Origin: Paulinella micropora
Taxonomy: Eukaryota > Cercozoa > Imbricatea > Euglyphida > Paulinellidae
Reading direction: 5' to 3'
DNA: 64,000 nucleotides
Assembly (NCBI GenBank): GCA_019918135.1
Contig: WBZZ01005867.1
Location: forward strand, 138,855 to 202,854
How positions within the stretch are numbered: position 1 is the stretch's first letter; every line of letters begins with the position of its first letter. Made by a program: the position numbers and the translations under genes. Below the pieces are notes generated by a model. The model was not told where the DNA came from. It saw only the letters and a program-made list of their open reading frames with translations, and ran no database searches. Below, in pieces: positions 29,501-37,751 of the stretch.

Positions 29501-30934
29501 GCTGCTGGAGCTGGAGCTGCTGGAGCTGCTGCTTGTGACGCTGGGGCGGCTGCTGGAGCTGGAGCTGCTGGAGCTGGAGCTGCTGCTTGTGACGCTGGGG
29601 CGGCTGCTGGAGCTGGAGCTGCTGGAGCTGGAGCTGCTGCTTGTGACGCTGGGGCGGCTGCTGGAGCTGGAGCTGCTGGAGCTGCTGCTTGTGACGCTGG
29701 GGCGGCTGCTGGAGCTGGAGCTGCTGGAGGTGCTGGTCGCGTGCACTCCTACGACAGCCAGCAGCCAGGGCATCCAGCCCCACTCTGTGTCCTCTCTGGG
29801 CATTCTGTGACAGCGGACAAATTTCGCTTGATCGATTACGGCGAAGTCTTTACTCTTCGTGCCAAGTTCGGCGGGTGGAGGGAAGCAGTCGGCGAGGACT
29901 CCGTTCGTCGCCGCCAGTGCGTGCGCTCCATCCTCACCAACCCACCGATCCTGTAGATAACTTACTACCCCCTGCGCCAAAGCTAATAGGTTCTGCGCCA
30001 ACTGGTCATGGTAGTGGCCGCCGTCTGGGCTGGGCGGGGGCCCGCCGCCCGCCGCGGACCGCGCCGCCTCCTGTGCCCCGCACCACCGCCACCAGGCGCC
30101 GCACGCAGCTACCGCCTGCTGCCCGCGACCCGCGACCAGCTCCAGCACCCCCGCCAGGTACCGGTGCCCTGCCTCCTTCTGCTCCAGGAGGCAGGCGACG
30201 ACGGCTAGGGCATTGCCCGCCCAGAGCCAGTCGTCCAGCTTCTGGTCCGGCAGCCCCTCCTGCGGCGCGAAGTACAGACAACGGGCGGGGTCCACGAACA
30301 GCAGCTTCAGCGGCGTTGGGCTCCCGGGGGGGCCACCGCCGCCCGTCAGGTCGTCGAGTGAGAAGCCGGTGTACACCAGCTTTGCTTCGCTCATTGCCTG
30401 CAGCCACCGCTGCACAAAAGCCGTGAATTCGGGCACCCCACAGGCTGGCTGCACTTGGCTGGTCTGGGGAGCCTCTACTCGCACCCACTGTGACGCACCG
30501 CCGTCCACGGACGCAAGCCCCGTGACGGGCGCGGCCAGGCCCAGGTCCGGTGACGCCAAGCGAGCTTGCAGCTGCGCCCCCAGCGTGGCCAAGGTCAGCG
30601 TTCCGTCAGCGGGTTCGACCTTATACGCCCTCTTGCCTGTGCCTGCGCGGTAGCGGCTGTCGGGCCCGCCTGGCAAGGGGTACTTCTTCTGGAATTCAGC
30701 CTCCGTCAGGCGGCGGTGTGCCAACCCGTCCGGCAGGCGGTAGCGCCGCACCTGCTTTTCTAGCCATTCCAGGCGAACCTCTAGGGCGTCCGCCAGTTCC
30801 ACCTCGCCGTCGTCCCGGAAACTGAGTTTCGTATACGCCGTATTGGCTAGCCACTCCACTGCCTCGGCGGCGCCGCACTCCTCGCAGGTCTTCCCTGGCT
30901 TCCACCGCCACTTTTTGGGGTCGGAGTCCACCAT
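26594..30934 (-). CDS. Kinase-like-core protein with long serine repeat array, paralogue 2
   Basis: This intact 1,446-residue frame starts at the ATG at 30,934. CEECG at residues 17-21 is followed by the shared core: RAYKV near 103, SQWVRVEAP near 149, LVYTGFSLDDL near 186, LLFVDPARCLYF near 211 and LDDWLWAGNALAVVACLL near 233. Residues about 395-880 are RPSVTS-plus-polySer repeats encoded by the minisatellite at 28,270-29,740. Then comes a Pro-rich part with a duplicated QQPWAPVA unit, and a charged C-terminal domain (RKNIEVPEKNIRAAL). The Ser/Arg composition recalls SR-type or mucin-like linkers. The core looks like an inactive kinase, as in the paralogues. Confidence 0.65.
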   Translation of the reverse strand: MVDSDPKKWRWKPGKTCEECGAAEAVEWLANTAYTKLSFRDDGEVELADALEVRLEWLEKQVRRYRLPDGLAHRRLTEAEFQKKYPLPGGPDSRYRAGTGKRAYKVEPADGTLTLATLGAQLQARLASPDLGLAAPVTGLASVDGGASQWVRVEAPQTSQVQPACGVPEFTAFVQRWLQAMSEAKLVYTGFSLDDLTGGGGPPGSPTPLKLLFVDPARCLYFAPQEGLPDQKLDDWLWAGNALAVVACLLEQKEAGHRYLAGVLELVAGRGQQAVAACGAWWRWCGAQEAARSAAGGGPPPSPDGGHYHDQLAQNLLALAQGVVSYLQDRWVGEDGAHALAATNGVLADCFPPPAELGTKSKDFAVIDQAKFVRCHRMPREDTEWGWMPWLLAVVGVHATSTSSSSSSSSRPSVTSSSSSSSSSSSRPSVTSSSSSSSSSSSSSRPSVTSSSSSSSSSSSSSRPSVTSSSSSSSSSSSRPSVTSSSSSSRPSVTSSSSSSSSSSSSSSSSSSSSSSSRPSVTSSSSSSSSSSSSSRPSVTSSSSSSSSRPSVTSSSSSSSSSSSSSRPSVTSSSSSSSSSSSRPSVTSSSSSSSSSSSRPSVTSSSSSSSSSSSSSRPSVTSSSSSSSSRPSVTSSSSSSSSSSSSSRPSVTSSSSSSSSRPSVTSSSSSSSSSSSSSSRPSVTSSSSSSRPSVTSSSSSSRPSVTSSSSSSSSSSSSSSRPSVTSSSSSSRPSVTSSSSSSSSSSSSSSRPSVTSSSSSSRPSVTSSSSSSRPSVTSSSSSSSSSSSSSRPSVTSSSSSSRPSVTSSSSSSSSSSSSSSRPSVTSSSSSSFSSSSSRPSFTSSSSSSFSSSSSRPSVTSSSSSKSSSSKSSASSSSTSGAPPDGTPPLSTQFGRPAADDGGGSDGSSPPVIVQSPRAPPVDRPGGAPVPTKPAPLPFLPAYLPDHVGPPSATAGARSHTGGALPLPPDGAPDTDTKEPDDFEELSPSIQWHTSPSDGSGKEPSPGVVHRRPPPNDGFDGEPLPPVHWRPPPEAQTSPAYGAASQQPWAPVAQTSPAYDAASQQPWAPVATGPPSPVPLAFPALPGVASDQQPMVDAYLRPAAVVGRVGGLTDGVLDGAQPLSPSRVAARPASTRSPVLPPSTARASGGEQNLALHSSPDGATSLPTSPAPLPPLPSESQGNSDPLDVLGLDFGNKQHDEGLASFWPPPRSPPSFAPGYNPLVIPRGADEKDNEEPKEVEADEEADEEGKDFHELPPDRPTSPVVKKPDRHARRRAGFVEAREKVRMKLGLHKSSMSETDIIKEVIRQVAKRKNIEVPEKNIRAALAPSAPKAGESASKAGGDSRRNALLKLLGPLYGLTHNETLTLPDGGRKTTTYTDIYNAAAADSELKAVETEKKKEKPAASGRVPPSASPASRPRARTEARGSAKIPTADLDASSSDDELLS
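28270..29740. repeat. Minisatellite coding for RPSVTS-polyserine
   Basis: About 1.5 kb of tandem, variable-length units built from GACGCTGGGGCGGCTGCTGG and runs of GAGCTG/CTGCTG. On the minus strand these give RPSVTS followed by 6 to 22 Ser. Because units are multiples of three, all six frames stay open, which produces long false ORFs (Ala/Cys-Asp-Ala and Leu/Glu proteins) on the plus strand. Length is probably variable between individuals or assemblies. Confidence 0.9.
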
Positions 30935-31557
30935 GCCGCCCCACCACTCGCTCTCTTTGCCAAATAGAAGCTAAGCACCCCCCTGGGCGCGGCGCGAGAG
31001 GGGCAGGAGGGGGAGGGGGTGCGAGGGGGGGGGAGGGAGAGAGAGGAAGGCCCTGGCGAGGCACGGCGAAGGGAGCCTCTTCCGTCCCCCTTGTCACTCT
31101 TCCGGTCGGCGGTGGGCGGGGGGGGGAGAGGGTCGGGTTCCGGCGCCCCTCGGTTTTAGCGGCCTACCGGCTCTCACTCGTTTCCCCGCGCCTGGCCCCT
31201 ACACCGGGGGCAAAGAAAGCCCTCCCCCCCTCTGCCTCTCCCTGTCAGAGCCCGGAACGAGAGCCAGTCGGCTGTCAGGCTAGACAGCGGCTGGCAGGTG
31301 CGCCCGCGACGGAGAAACGGAGGTCTCCCGCCGTGGCGTTGCGCGCCTAACCCTTCTTCCTCCCCGCGCTGTCCAGCGGCACACGCTAGCGCTCGGCGAC
31401 TCCCAGGCTCTAACAGCTAGCAAAAAACCGGTGACTTTAATCGACAACCCATTCGACTCTCGCCGTCGTTGCCGCCCTGCCCTCCGTCCGCCCGGGAGGC
31501 AAGCCGGGTTCGTGTCTCTAAAGAGAAAGAAAGGAAAGGCTCCTAGCCCCCCTAAGT
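30935..31557. other. Intergenic region with ATTAAA on the minus strand
   Basis: About 620 bases with no supported gene. TTTAAT at 31,436-31,441 (ATTAAA on the minus strand) lies 117 bases past the stop of the 31,558 gene in an AT-rich patch and is a candidate polyadenylation signal. G-rich low complexity lies at 31,000-31,130. Confidence 0.45.
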
Positions 31558-33303
31558 CTACTTCTGCTTGTACGGCCCAGCAGACTGCTTTCCCCTTGCA
31601 CGTCGTCGTAAGGCCTTTTCGAGCTCTATGCGCGCTGCCCGTACAACAGCCGTCTGATCATTAGCCGTCGTCTGTGCTTTGCTCTCGGCGGGCAGGCGCT
31701 GCCAGATTCTTTTTATCACACCCGAGATCAGACCTTCTTCTTTTGCAAAAGCGGCAGTCTCTTGTCCGCCCCCACGCATGCTCGTAGACTGCGCTTGGAT
31801 ATAGGTCCACGCCGCTTCGTACTCGGGGCCGGCCGCCTTCTTTCTCATGTAGGTGGCGATGAGTCCGAGCGTGGTGGCCAGGACTTTTAGCTCGCTTGCT
31901 TCAGGTTTTAACAGCTCAGCCCGTTCCAAGGGCTCGCGGAGTTCCGCTATCGCCTTCTTCCGCTTTTCTTCAGCGGGCTGCGCCCGGCGCGGTGCCCTGG
32001 GGGCTTGGCTTACGCGCGATCCCAGGTATTCTACCGCGGCCTCTGCTCCCTGCGGCGACGTCGCCGCGGGCTTCCCCAAGCGCTGCCCAATGGCACGAAA
32101 CAGTGCACGCGCCAGTGATTCTGCCTTAGCCTCCGTACAACCTTCGACAGGGGCGTGTGCCAACAGCTGGCCTATCTCGGTCTCCTTACCGATGGCGCCT
32201 TTATCATCAGTCTCTGCAATGTACAGGAGCGTAGCTTCCGCTGTCCTCGCCGCTGCCAGTGTCGCTGCCTTCGCTGTTGTCAATGTCCTTTCTTCCGTCG
32301 GCTGCACCGGAGACCCCAGCTGTGCGAGATATTCACGCAGCCGGGCCGCCTGGGCAAACAATTTCTCTCTGCCTACAGTCCTGGCGCTGGACGGCTTGAC
32401 CGCTAGGCCGGGGCCTAGCCGACCGGCACCCGTAGGATCTCGGCTGTGCGGGGGGCACGGCGGCGGCTGCTTCGTCGCTGGTCCGCGGACGCTTGGGCCC
32501 CGCCGTTTCCATCGTCCTCGACGAGTGCTTGCGCCGGGGCGTTCTCGCGCGTTGCTCCGTCGTGCTTGGCAGCCGCGGGGGTGGGCGCTCTAGGCGCTGC
32601 AGCGCCGCCTGCACTACCTCCGCCCACGAAGCGGTTCCCTCCTTGCCTAGGCACCACCAGACGTGCGCACACGCGTCTTTCACAACATTATCAGCCTTGG
32701 TCTGCCGTTGGGAAGGAGTCAGTCGCTTGGCCCCCGAACGTATGGCCTCCCGACGCCTCTCTACTGCATCCAATAACCCTTCCATGGTGGCGACCCTGCG
32801 GTTCGTGGAGGCGGCATCGCGCTCTGTCGTATGGGTGACAAGGTAACGGAGCGTAGCTATCGCGGTCGCCAGTGTTCCGCCCTCCTCCGCCAGTGTTCCG
32901 CCCTCCTCCGCCACCGGAGGTCCCCTTTGGGTGAGGCAGCGACGCAGCTCTTGTTCCTGACCTACCAACTTCTGTAAGTACTCTATCGCCTCCCGCACTG
33001 CCTGCACCCGCGAGGGGTGTCCTTCCCTGCCCAAGCATTGCCAAATGTAGCCAAACACGTAGCCCACACCGTTTCGAGCCTTCCTCTTGCTCGTTCCTGG
33101 ACGCTCTTCCTCGTCGAAGTGGCGGCTCTCCAATGCCCTTGTGCTAGCAATACCCAATCCTTCGTTTCGGAGGATGTCGTAGCACGGGTAGCAACCAGAT
33201 AGCGGAGCGTAGCGATCGCGGCCGCCAGCGTTCCGTCCTCCATTACCCGAAACCCCAATTGCACGAGACAGTGGCGCAGCTCGTCTTCCAGTTCAGAATT
33301 GAT
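31558..33303 (-). CDS. Internal-repeat helical protein, frame broken twice
   Basis: Three minus-strand pieces read as one protein, with breaks near 33,170 and near 32,450 (a GGGGGGC run). Two alternating helical modules recur: L...L.Q..........TLA.AIATLRYLV (near 33,190-33,260, 32,840-32,940 and 32,210-32,340) and a W.CLG.EG..S..EV..A...L-like module (near 33,000, 32,620 and 32,060). A 21-bp tandem duplication codes EEGGTLA twice near 32,880-32,910. A nuclear-localisation-like GPKRPRTSDE stretch lies near 32,480, and the protein ends in a basic KALRRRARGKQ tail. No family is recognised. It lies between two members of the kinase-like family. Confidence 0.55.
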
Positions 33304-33309
33304 ATAAGC

Positions 33310-34926
33310 CTAGCGGACCGCCCCCTCTACCGTTCCAGCTAAAGGCGGTGGCCCGGCCGCGCCCGACGGCGGCGTGCCGTCGGGTGCACTGGCCTGCCCA
33401 CGGTATGCGCTGCGTTGGGCTGGGGCCGTCGGGGCCGGGCCGGTAGCGGTTTCGGGCGAGCCGGTGGCGGGTTCGTCGTTGGCCTCGCCGTCGTCGTTCG
33501 TCTCGTCGTTGCCGACGACCTTGGTGCGCTTGGAGGATTCAGTTCGCTTCGTTGGTTGCTTCCGTCGTACTGGCGTTAGCCTGCCGCGCTGCGAGCCCAG
33601 GCCGTCCCGGGGGGCAAACGTCTCGGCCGGCGCTGGCACGTCGTCGCCGTCGGGGCCGGCGGCTGCGCGGAGGCCGCCGATGACCGGGGTGCCGCCAGGG
33701 AGCGACGAGTGGCTGGCGGCCTCGGGGGCCGTCGTGGCCGGGCCGGGCAGGGGGGCGGGAGGTGGGGCCAGGCGGCTCCTATGCCACAGAGCCAGCCCTA
33801 ACAGTAGAGAGGGCACACACTCCATCGTCCGGGGCCCCCAATCTACCCGGTCCAGCGGCCACTTGATCTTTACCAAACCAGACTGGTTCCAGGCAACGAC
33901 GACTGCCGGTGGGAGAGACCGATAGGGCACGTGGCGCAGAGAGGAGGCGTTCTCCCTCCACAGCGGCACCAACTGCATCCAGCGGACCTCGCGTTGCTTC
34001 GTGTACTCGGCCAAGGCCTCTAGCACGGTGGCATAGTAGCCCCCCTCGTCGGCCTCTGGAGACCCCCGCCGCCACCACGCGACGTACTTCTCTGTCGCTT
34101 CCCCTTTAGCATCCTCCTTGGCTGCGATCAGGGCTAGGACCTGTGTGAGCGCGCGGTGCCCCTCCCGGAGCAGCCGGGCCTCCTGGCCCGGGTGCCCCTC
34201 CCGGAGCAGCCGGGCCAGGAGGCCGTACGCGTTGCAGAGCCACACGAAGTCGTCTTGCGACCTGTCGCCCGGGCGGAGGTTTAGGTACTTGGTGGGATCC
34301 AGGCTAAAGAGCTTGTAGGTTCCTGGCCCTGACGGCAGCAGGCTCTGGCTCTCGAAACCACTGTAAATGACGGAGGCTGCGCGGAGGGCGTCCAGAAACC
34401 GGCTGCAGAAGTCAGCGTACCCCCCTGTCTCGTCACCTCGGCCCTCGCCTGCCGGCGGCGGCCGGTCGACGACGAGCCAGTGCGAGGGCGCCGTGCCTCG
34501 GTCGCCTGGCACAGTTCGCAGGCAGAGGGCCCCTAGCGCCAAGCCCTGTGGCGCAAAGTGGCACAGCAGCTGCGCGCGCCGGGTCGCAGCAGCCTCCGTA
34601 AAGCCGGTCTCTTCGAGCTGCACTGCCAGCCCCTCTACTCCGCTAAACCTGGTCTTGCCTCTGCCGGAGGTGACCGCTCCCTCGGGCACACCAGGCGACT
34701 CCTCGTAGTACGGCAGGCCGGTCAGGCCGTACCGGCCACCGGCGAGCGCCAGCTGTTGCTGTAGCCACTTGGCGGGTACGGCCCGGGCTCGCACTAGCTC
34801 CGCCACCAGTTTTCCCTCCCGCTGGACAAAGCTGAGCTGCCGGTAGGCAGTGTTCGCGACCAAGGGGAGCCAGCGCGAGGGTTTTTGCTGGTTAGCGCGG
34901 CGCTCTGTACCGAGCGCATGCAGCAT
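33310..34926 (-). CDS. Kinase-like-core protein, paralogue 3
   Basis: The ATG at 34,926 is preferred over the upstream 35,184 start because it aligns with the starts of the two paralogues; the result is about 538 residues. The shared ANTAYRQLSF block is present without the Cys pair. The core shows HWLVVDRPPPAGEGR, ASVIYSGFESQSLL, YKLFSLDPTKYLNLRPGD and QDDFVWLCNAYGLLARLL, the last containing a tandem duplication that codes LLREGHPGQEA/LLREGHRAL (34,150-34,215). The C-terminal third is Pro/Ala/Lys-rich with RRKQPTKRTESSKRTKV, probably a nuclear localisation signal. It lacks the long Ser array. Confidence 0.6.
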   Translation of the reverse strand: MLHALGTERRANQQKPSRWLPLVANTAYRQLSFVQREGKLVAELVRARAVPAKWLQQQLALAGGRYGLTGLPYYEESPGVPEGAVTSGRGKTRFSGVEGLAVQLEETGFTEAAATRRAQLLCHFAPQGLALGALCLRTVPGDRGTAPSHWLVVDRPPPAGEGRGDETGGYADFCSRFLDALRAASVIYSGFESQSLLPSGPGTYKLFSLDPTKYLNLRPGDRSQDDFVWLCNAYGLLARLLREGHPGQEARLLREGHRALTQVLALIAAKEDAKGEATEKYVAWWRRGSPEADEGGYYATVLEALAEYTKQREVRWMQLVPLWRENASSLRHVPYRSLPPAVVVAWNQSGLVKIKWPLDRVDWGPRTMECVPSLLLGLALWHRSRLAPPPAPLPGPATTAPEAASHSSLPGGTPVIGGLRAAAGPDGDDVPAPAETFAPRDGLGSQRGRLTPVRRKQPTKRTESSKRTKVVGNDETNDDGEANDEPATGSPETATGPAPTAPAQRSAYRGQASAPDGTPPSGAAGPPPLAGTVEGAVR

Positions 34927-35413
34927 CCCGACTGGGTACTCTCGCCGGGGCTTTAGCCACCCATAGCTAGCCCTCCTCTCGGCGACGGGGGCACAAGCAA
35001 GCCGGCTGGGCGGGGCGGAGAGGAGGGGAGCGGCGCGCGGGAGCCCCCCCCCCTTTCCCGGCCGCCGGGGACCGGGGGGGGAGCCTCCCCCCCTCTCCTC
35101 CCTCCTGTTGGCGACCGACGGCCCACGGCACGGGGGTGGGCAGGGGGGGGGCGGCCCCCCTCCTTCTACCCCGGCCAGCGCCACCTCGGCTGGTCAGGGG
35201 GCGCCGCGCGTACGGCGCGCTGCTTGGCCTGCCGCCGCCGGCGGTGTGGGGGGGCGCCCTCGTCCAACCCGTGCCCGAGGCCCCCCCCCCGTCCGGCCTC
35301 CCGCGGCCTCCTCCAGCCCACTCTCCCTCCCCCCCCCCCAGCGTGCCGAGCGCTTCGAGGGGAAGGGGAGCTGCCCCCCCCCCGCACCCCCTGGCCGCTG
35401 CCACCCCAAGATC
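34927..35413. other. GC-rich intergenic region between divergent genes
   Basis: About 490 bases between divergent genes, with many C and G homopolymers (for example near 35,045, 35,285 and 35,330). ORFs extend into it on both strands, but only through compositional openness. It presumably holds both promoters; no TATA-like element is visible. Confidence 0.4.
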
Positions 35414-36109
35414 ATGGGCTGCCCTCCTAGCGGAACACTGTCCCCTTTCTTCCTCATGTTCTGGGCCATCGTCAGTGGCTGGTGCCTGGCCCGGGCGGAC
35501 AACGGCTGCGTCTGCGAGAGTTGCGACCAAACGCTCGAGATAGCGCGGGAAGCCTGGTCCGGGGCGGGCGTGCTCTCTGCCGAGTGTCCAGCCCGGGCCC
35601 GCGTCTACGTCAGCACCCTGCAGTTGCGCGCGGATGACTACTGGCTGAGTGACCCGTCGGCTTTTATCGTCAAGGCCACGCCGGACCCTGACCCTGAAAG
35701 CAAGCTCTACTATCCTTCTCTCTCTACCGGGCCCGACCCGTTAGCTGTGAACGACAGCGGCAACAGCAGTTGGTACGCGGTGTCTTGCGTTGATTTCCGG
35801 ACGCGGCGTACACTGGACGGCCATCGCCTGTACCTCTACCTGCAGTGCCAGAACCTGCTGCTGCCGTGCAGGATCCACTACCGCGGACTGTTTGGCTGCG
35901 AGTACGCTAGGGCAAGCGCTAGGCCCGCCGGCTTCATCATCGCAATCTTGCTCTTGCCCTGCCTAGTCTGTCTCTCGTGCGGTGGGTGCCTGCGCTTGTA
36001 TTTCCCCGAGCGCGGGGGGAAGGGCTTCGCTGAAAACGGCGTCCTGGAGGCAGAGCTTGCTGAGTTCAAGGCTGCCGACTTCTCGTCCGCACAGCCGCCG
36101 CCCGCCTAG
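35414..36109 (+). CDS. Type I membrane glycoprotein-like protein
   Basis: The ATG at 35,414 gives 231 residues. Residues 8-27 form a hydrophobic signal peptide (PFFLMFWAIVSGWCLARA). Residues 28-170 are a cysteine-rich ectodomain (about nine Cys, with CVCESC at 32-37) carrying two N-glycosylation sequons at N113 and N117. Residues 172-196 are a transmembrane segment (FIIAILLLPCLVCLSCGGCL), whose cysteines could be palmitoylated. A 35-residue acidic tail follows. In a large DNA virus this would suit an envelope or membrane protein. No family was recognised. It is the only clearly secreted product in the window. Confidence 0.7.
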   Translation: MGCPPSGTLSPFFLMFWAIVSGWCLARADNGCVCESCDQTLEIAREAWSGAGVLSAECPARARVYVSTLQLRADDYWLSDPSAFIVKATPDPDPESKLYYPSLSTGPDPLAVNDSGNSSWYAVSCVDFRTRRTLDGHRLYLYLQCQNLLLPCRIHYRGLFGCEYARASARPAGFIIAILLLPCLVCLSCGGCLRLYFPERGGKGFAENGVLEAELAEFKAADFSSAQPPPA

Positions 36110-36439
36110 CACAGCCAACACAATGGGGATAGCTGGCGTTACTTACTCCGCCCGGCTAGCGGAGGGCCGGGTGCGCCCAGAGTGCAACACGGGGCTGCAG
36201 CTCGACGGTGGGCGGCTGGACGGTGCGCGTGTGCCCACAGCACCCGGGGGGGCACATCCCGACCGCCGGACTTCTTGCCTGGGCCGCTGGCGGCAGGTGG
36301 TGACTACCGCGGGGCCTAGCAGTAGTTTTGCTTTCTGCGGTAGGTTTGGTGACTGAACCTAAGCTAAAACGAACTCTTGTCTTTGTCTGTCGGAGGGGGG
36401 GGGGGAAATCCGCCTCCTGCCGGCGCGTCTCAGTCGTGT
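36110..36439. other. Spacer downstream of the membrane-protein gene
   Basis: About 330 bases with no supported gene. A short AT-richer stretch at 36,350-36,390 (AACCTAAGCTAAAACGAACTC) may hold the 3' end of the upstream transcript. A G-run at 36,396-36,405 precedes the repeat block. Confidence 0.4.
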
Positions 36440-37560
36440 TGTTTAGTGCCGGTCGTCGTCCGCCGGTCGCCGGTGGCAGGTCGTCGTCCGCCGGTGGCAA
36501 GTCGCCGACGGAAACTAGTCGCCGGTGGCGGGTCGCCGGTGGCAGGTCGTCGTCCGCCTGTGGCAGGTGGCACCGGTCGCCGACGGAAACTGGTCGCTGG
36601 TGGCGGGTGGCAGGTGGCGCCGGCCGCCGACGGAAACCGGTCGCCGGTGGCGGGTGGCGGGTGGCGCCGGCCGACTGGACTCCGGCGGCCGCGAGTGGCG
36701 GACTGCGTGGGGGGGGGTGTCAGGCCGCCGCCGGTGGCAGGTGGCGCCGGCCGCCGACGGAAACCGGCCGCTGGTGGCGGGTGCCACCCGTGTGCAGACC
36801 CTGGCCAGCAACAGCGGCCGGGCCTGCACAATGTTCGGCCGCGGGAGGGGAGAAGGGAGAAGGGAGAGGGGAGGGGAGGGGAGGGGGGAGGGAAAAAGGC
36901 ATTGTGCATGAGGTGGTGGCCGGTGGCACCGTAGACTACCGGCGGCGCCAGCCACCGGTGCGGCCACCAGGTGCCGGCAGTGCCGGTGGCCGGTGCCACC
37001 AGGGCGCGCGCTCGCGCGGCGCGCCTCACACCCTCCCCTCCCGTCCCCTCCCTTCCCCTCTCCCTTCTCCCTTCCCCCCTCCCGCGGCCGAACATTGTGC
37101 AGCCCCCCCCCCTACCGGCCAGAACTCTGCCTACTGGCGCCACCTGCCACCCGCCACCACGACCTGTTCCCGCCGGCCGGCGGTGCCACCCGCCACCGGG
37201 CTACTGACTGGCGACCAGGCGTGGCGGCGCCACCCGCCACCCCGACCCGTCCCCACCGGCCGACTGTGCCACCCGTCACCCCAGATCCGTTCCCACCGGC
37301 CGACTGTGCCACCTGCCACCGGCACCGGTGTCCAAGGACAGCGGCGCCCCCGGCCACCGACCGGGGGCACCGCCGCCGGCCACGGGTGACCGACCGACCG
37401 CCGACCGGCGGCGCCACCGCCTGCCACCTGTCACCAGGTGGCCGACCGACCACCGACCGGCGGCGCCACTGGCCACCGGGCGACCGACCACCGACCGGCG
37501 GCGGCGCCACCGGCCGCCGGGTGGCCGACCGGACGGGGCCCAGCCACGGGCGGCCGGAGG
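36440..37560. repeat. Palindrome-rich repeat block, copy A
   Basis: Degenerate tandem GTCGCCGGTGGCGGGTGGCAG units (36,440-36,780) lead into a core, 36,770-37,275, that recurs at 41,698-42,212 in the same orientation. Inside the core, CTGCACAATGTTCGGCC at 36,824 is inverted as GGCCGAACATTGTGCAG at 37,086-37,102. Purine-rich (GGGGAGAAGGGAGA) and pyrimidine-rich strands on either side extend the arms, so the core can fold into a large hairpin. CCGACCGACCACCGACC-type units follow to 37,560. No protein is supported. It could be a non-autonomous element or a replication or recombination site. Confidence 0.75.
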
Positions 37561-37751
37561 TGGGGGAGGGGAGGAGCGGGGAGGAGGGGCGCGGGGCCTT
37601 CTGCTAGCGTGCCGTCCCCCCCCCCTGCACGTGCCCACCTCCGGCCGCCCCTCGCGAGCGCACACCCCCTCCCCCCCTCCCAGTGCCCCATGGAGGTGGT
37701 GAGCGGCGCGTGTGCGCTCGCGGGGGGGTGCCCAGACACAAAAAGCCCAGC

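Noticed and set aside
28270..29740. Regular repeats that might suggest a CRISPR array
   Set aside because: Units are contiguous coding repeats with no unique spacers and no cas genes nearby.
28058..29956. Long plus-strand ORFs (Ala/Cys-Asp repeat and Leu/Glu repeat proteins) and a minus-strand Gln/His repeat ORF
   Set aside because: They are other-frame readings of the minisatellite inside the serine-rich gene; all frames stay open because units are multiples of three and lack stops.
36328..37389. Overlapping ORFs of 100-350 residues on both strands in repeat copy A
   Set aside because: They follow GGTGGC/CCACCG repeats, have Arg/Pro/Gly/Thr bias in every frame, and are not conserved in frame between copies A and B.
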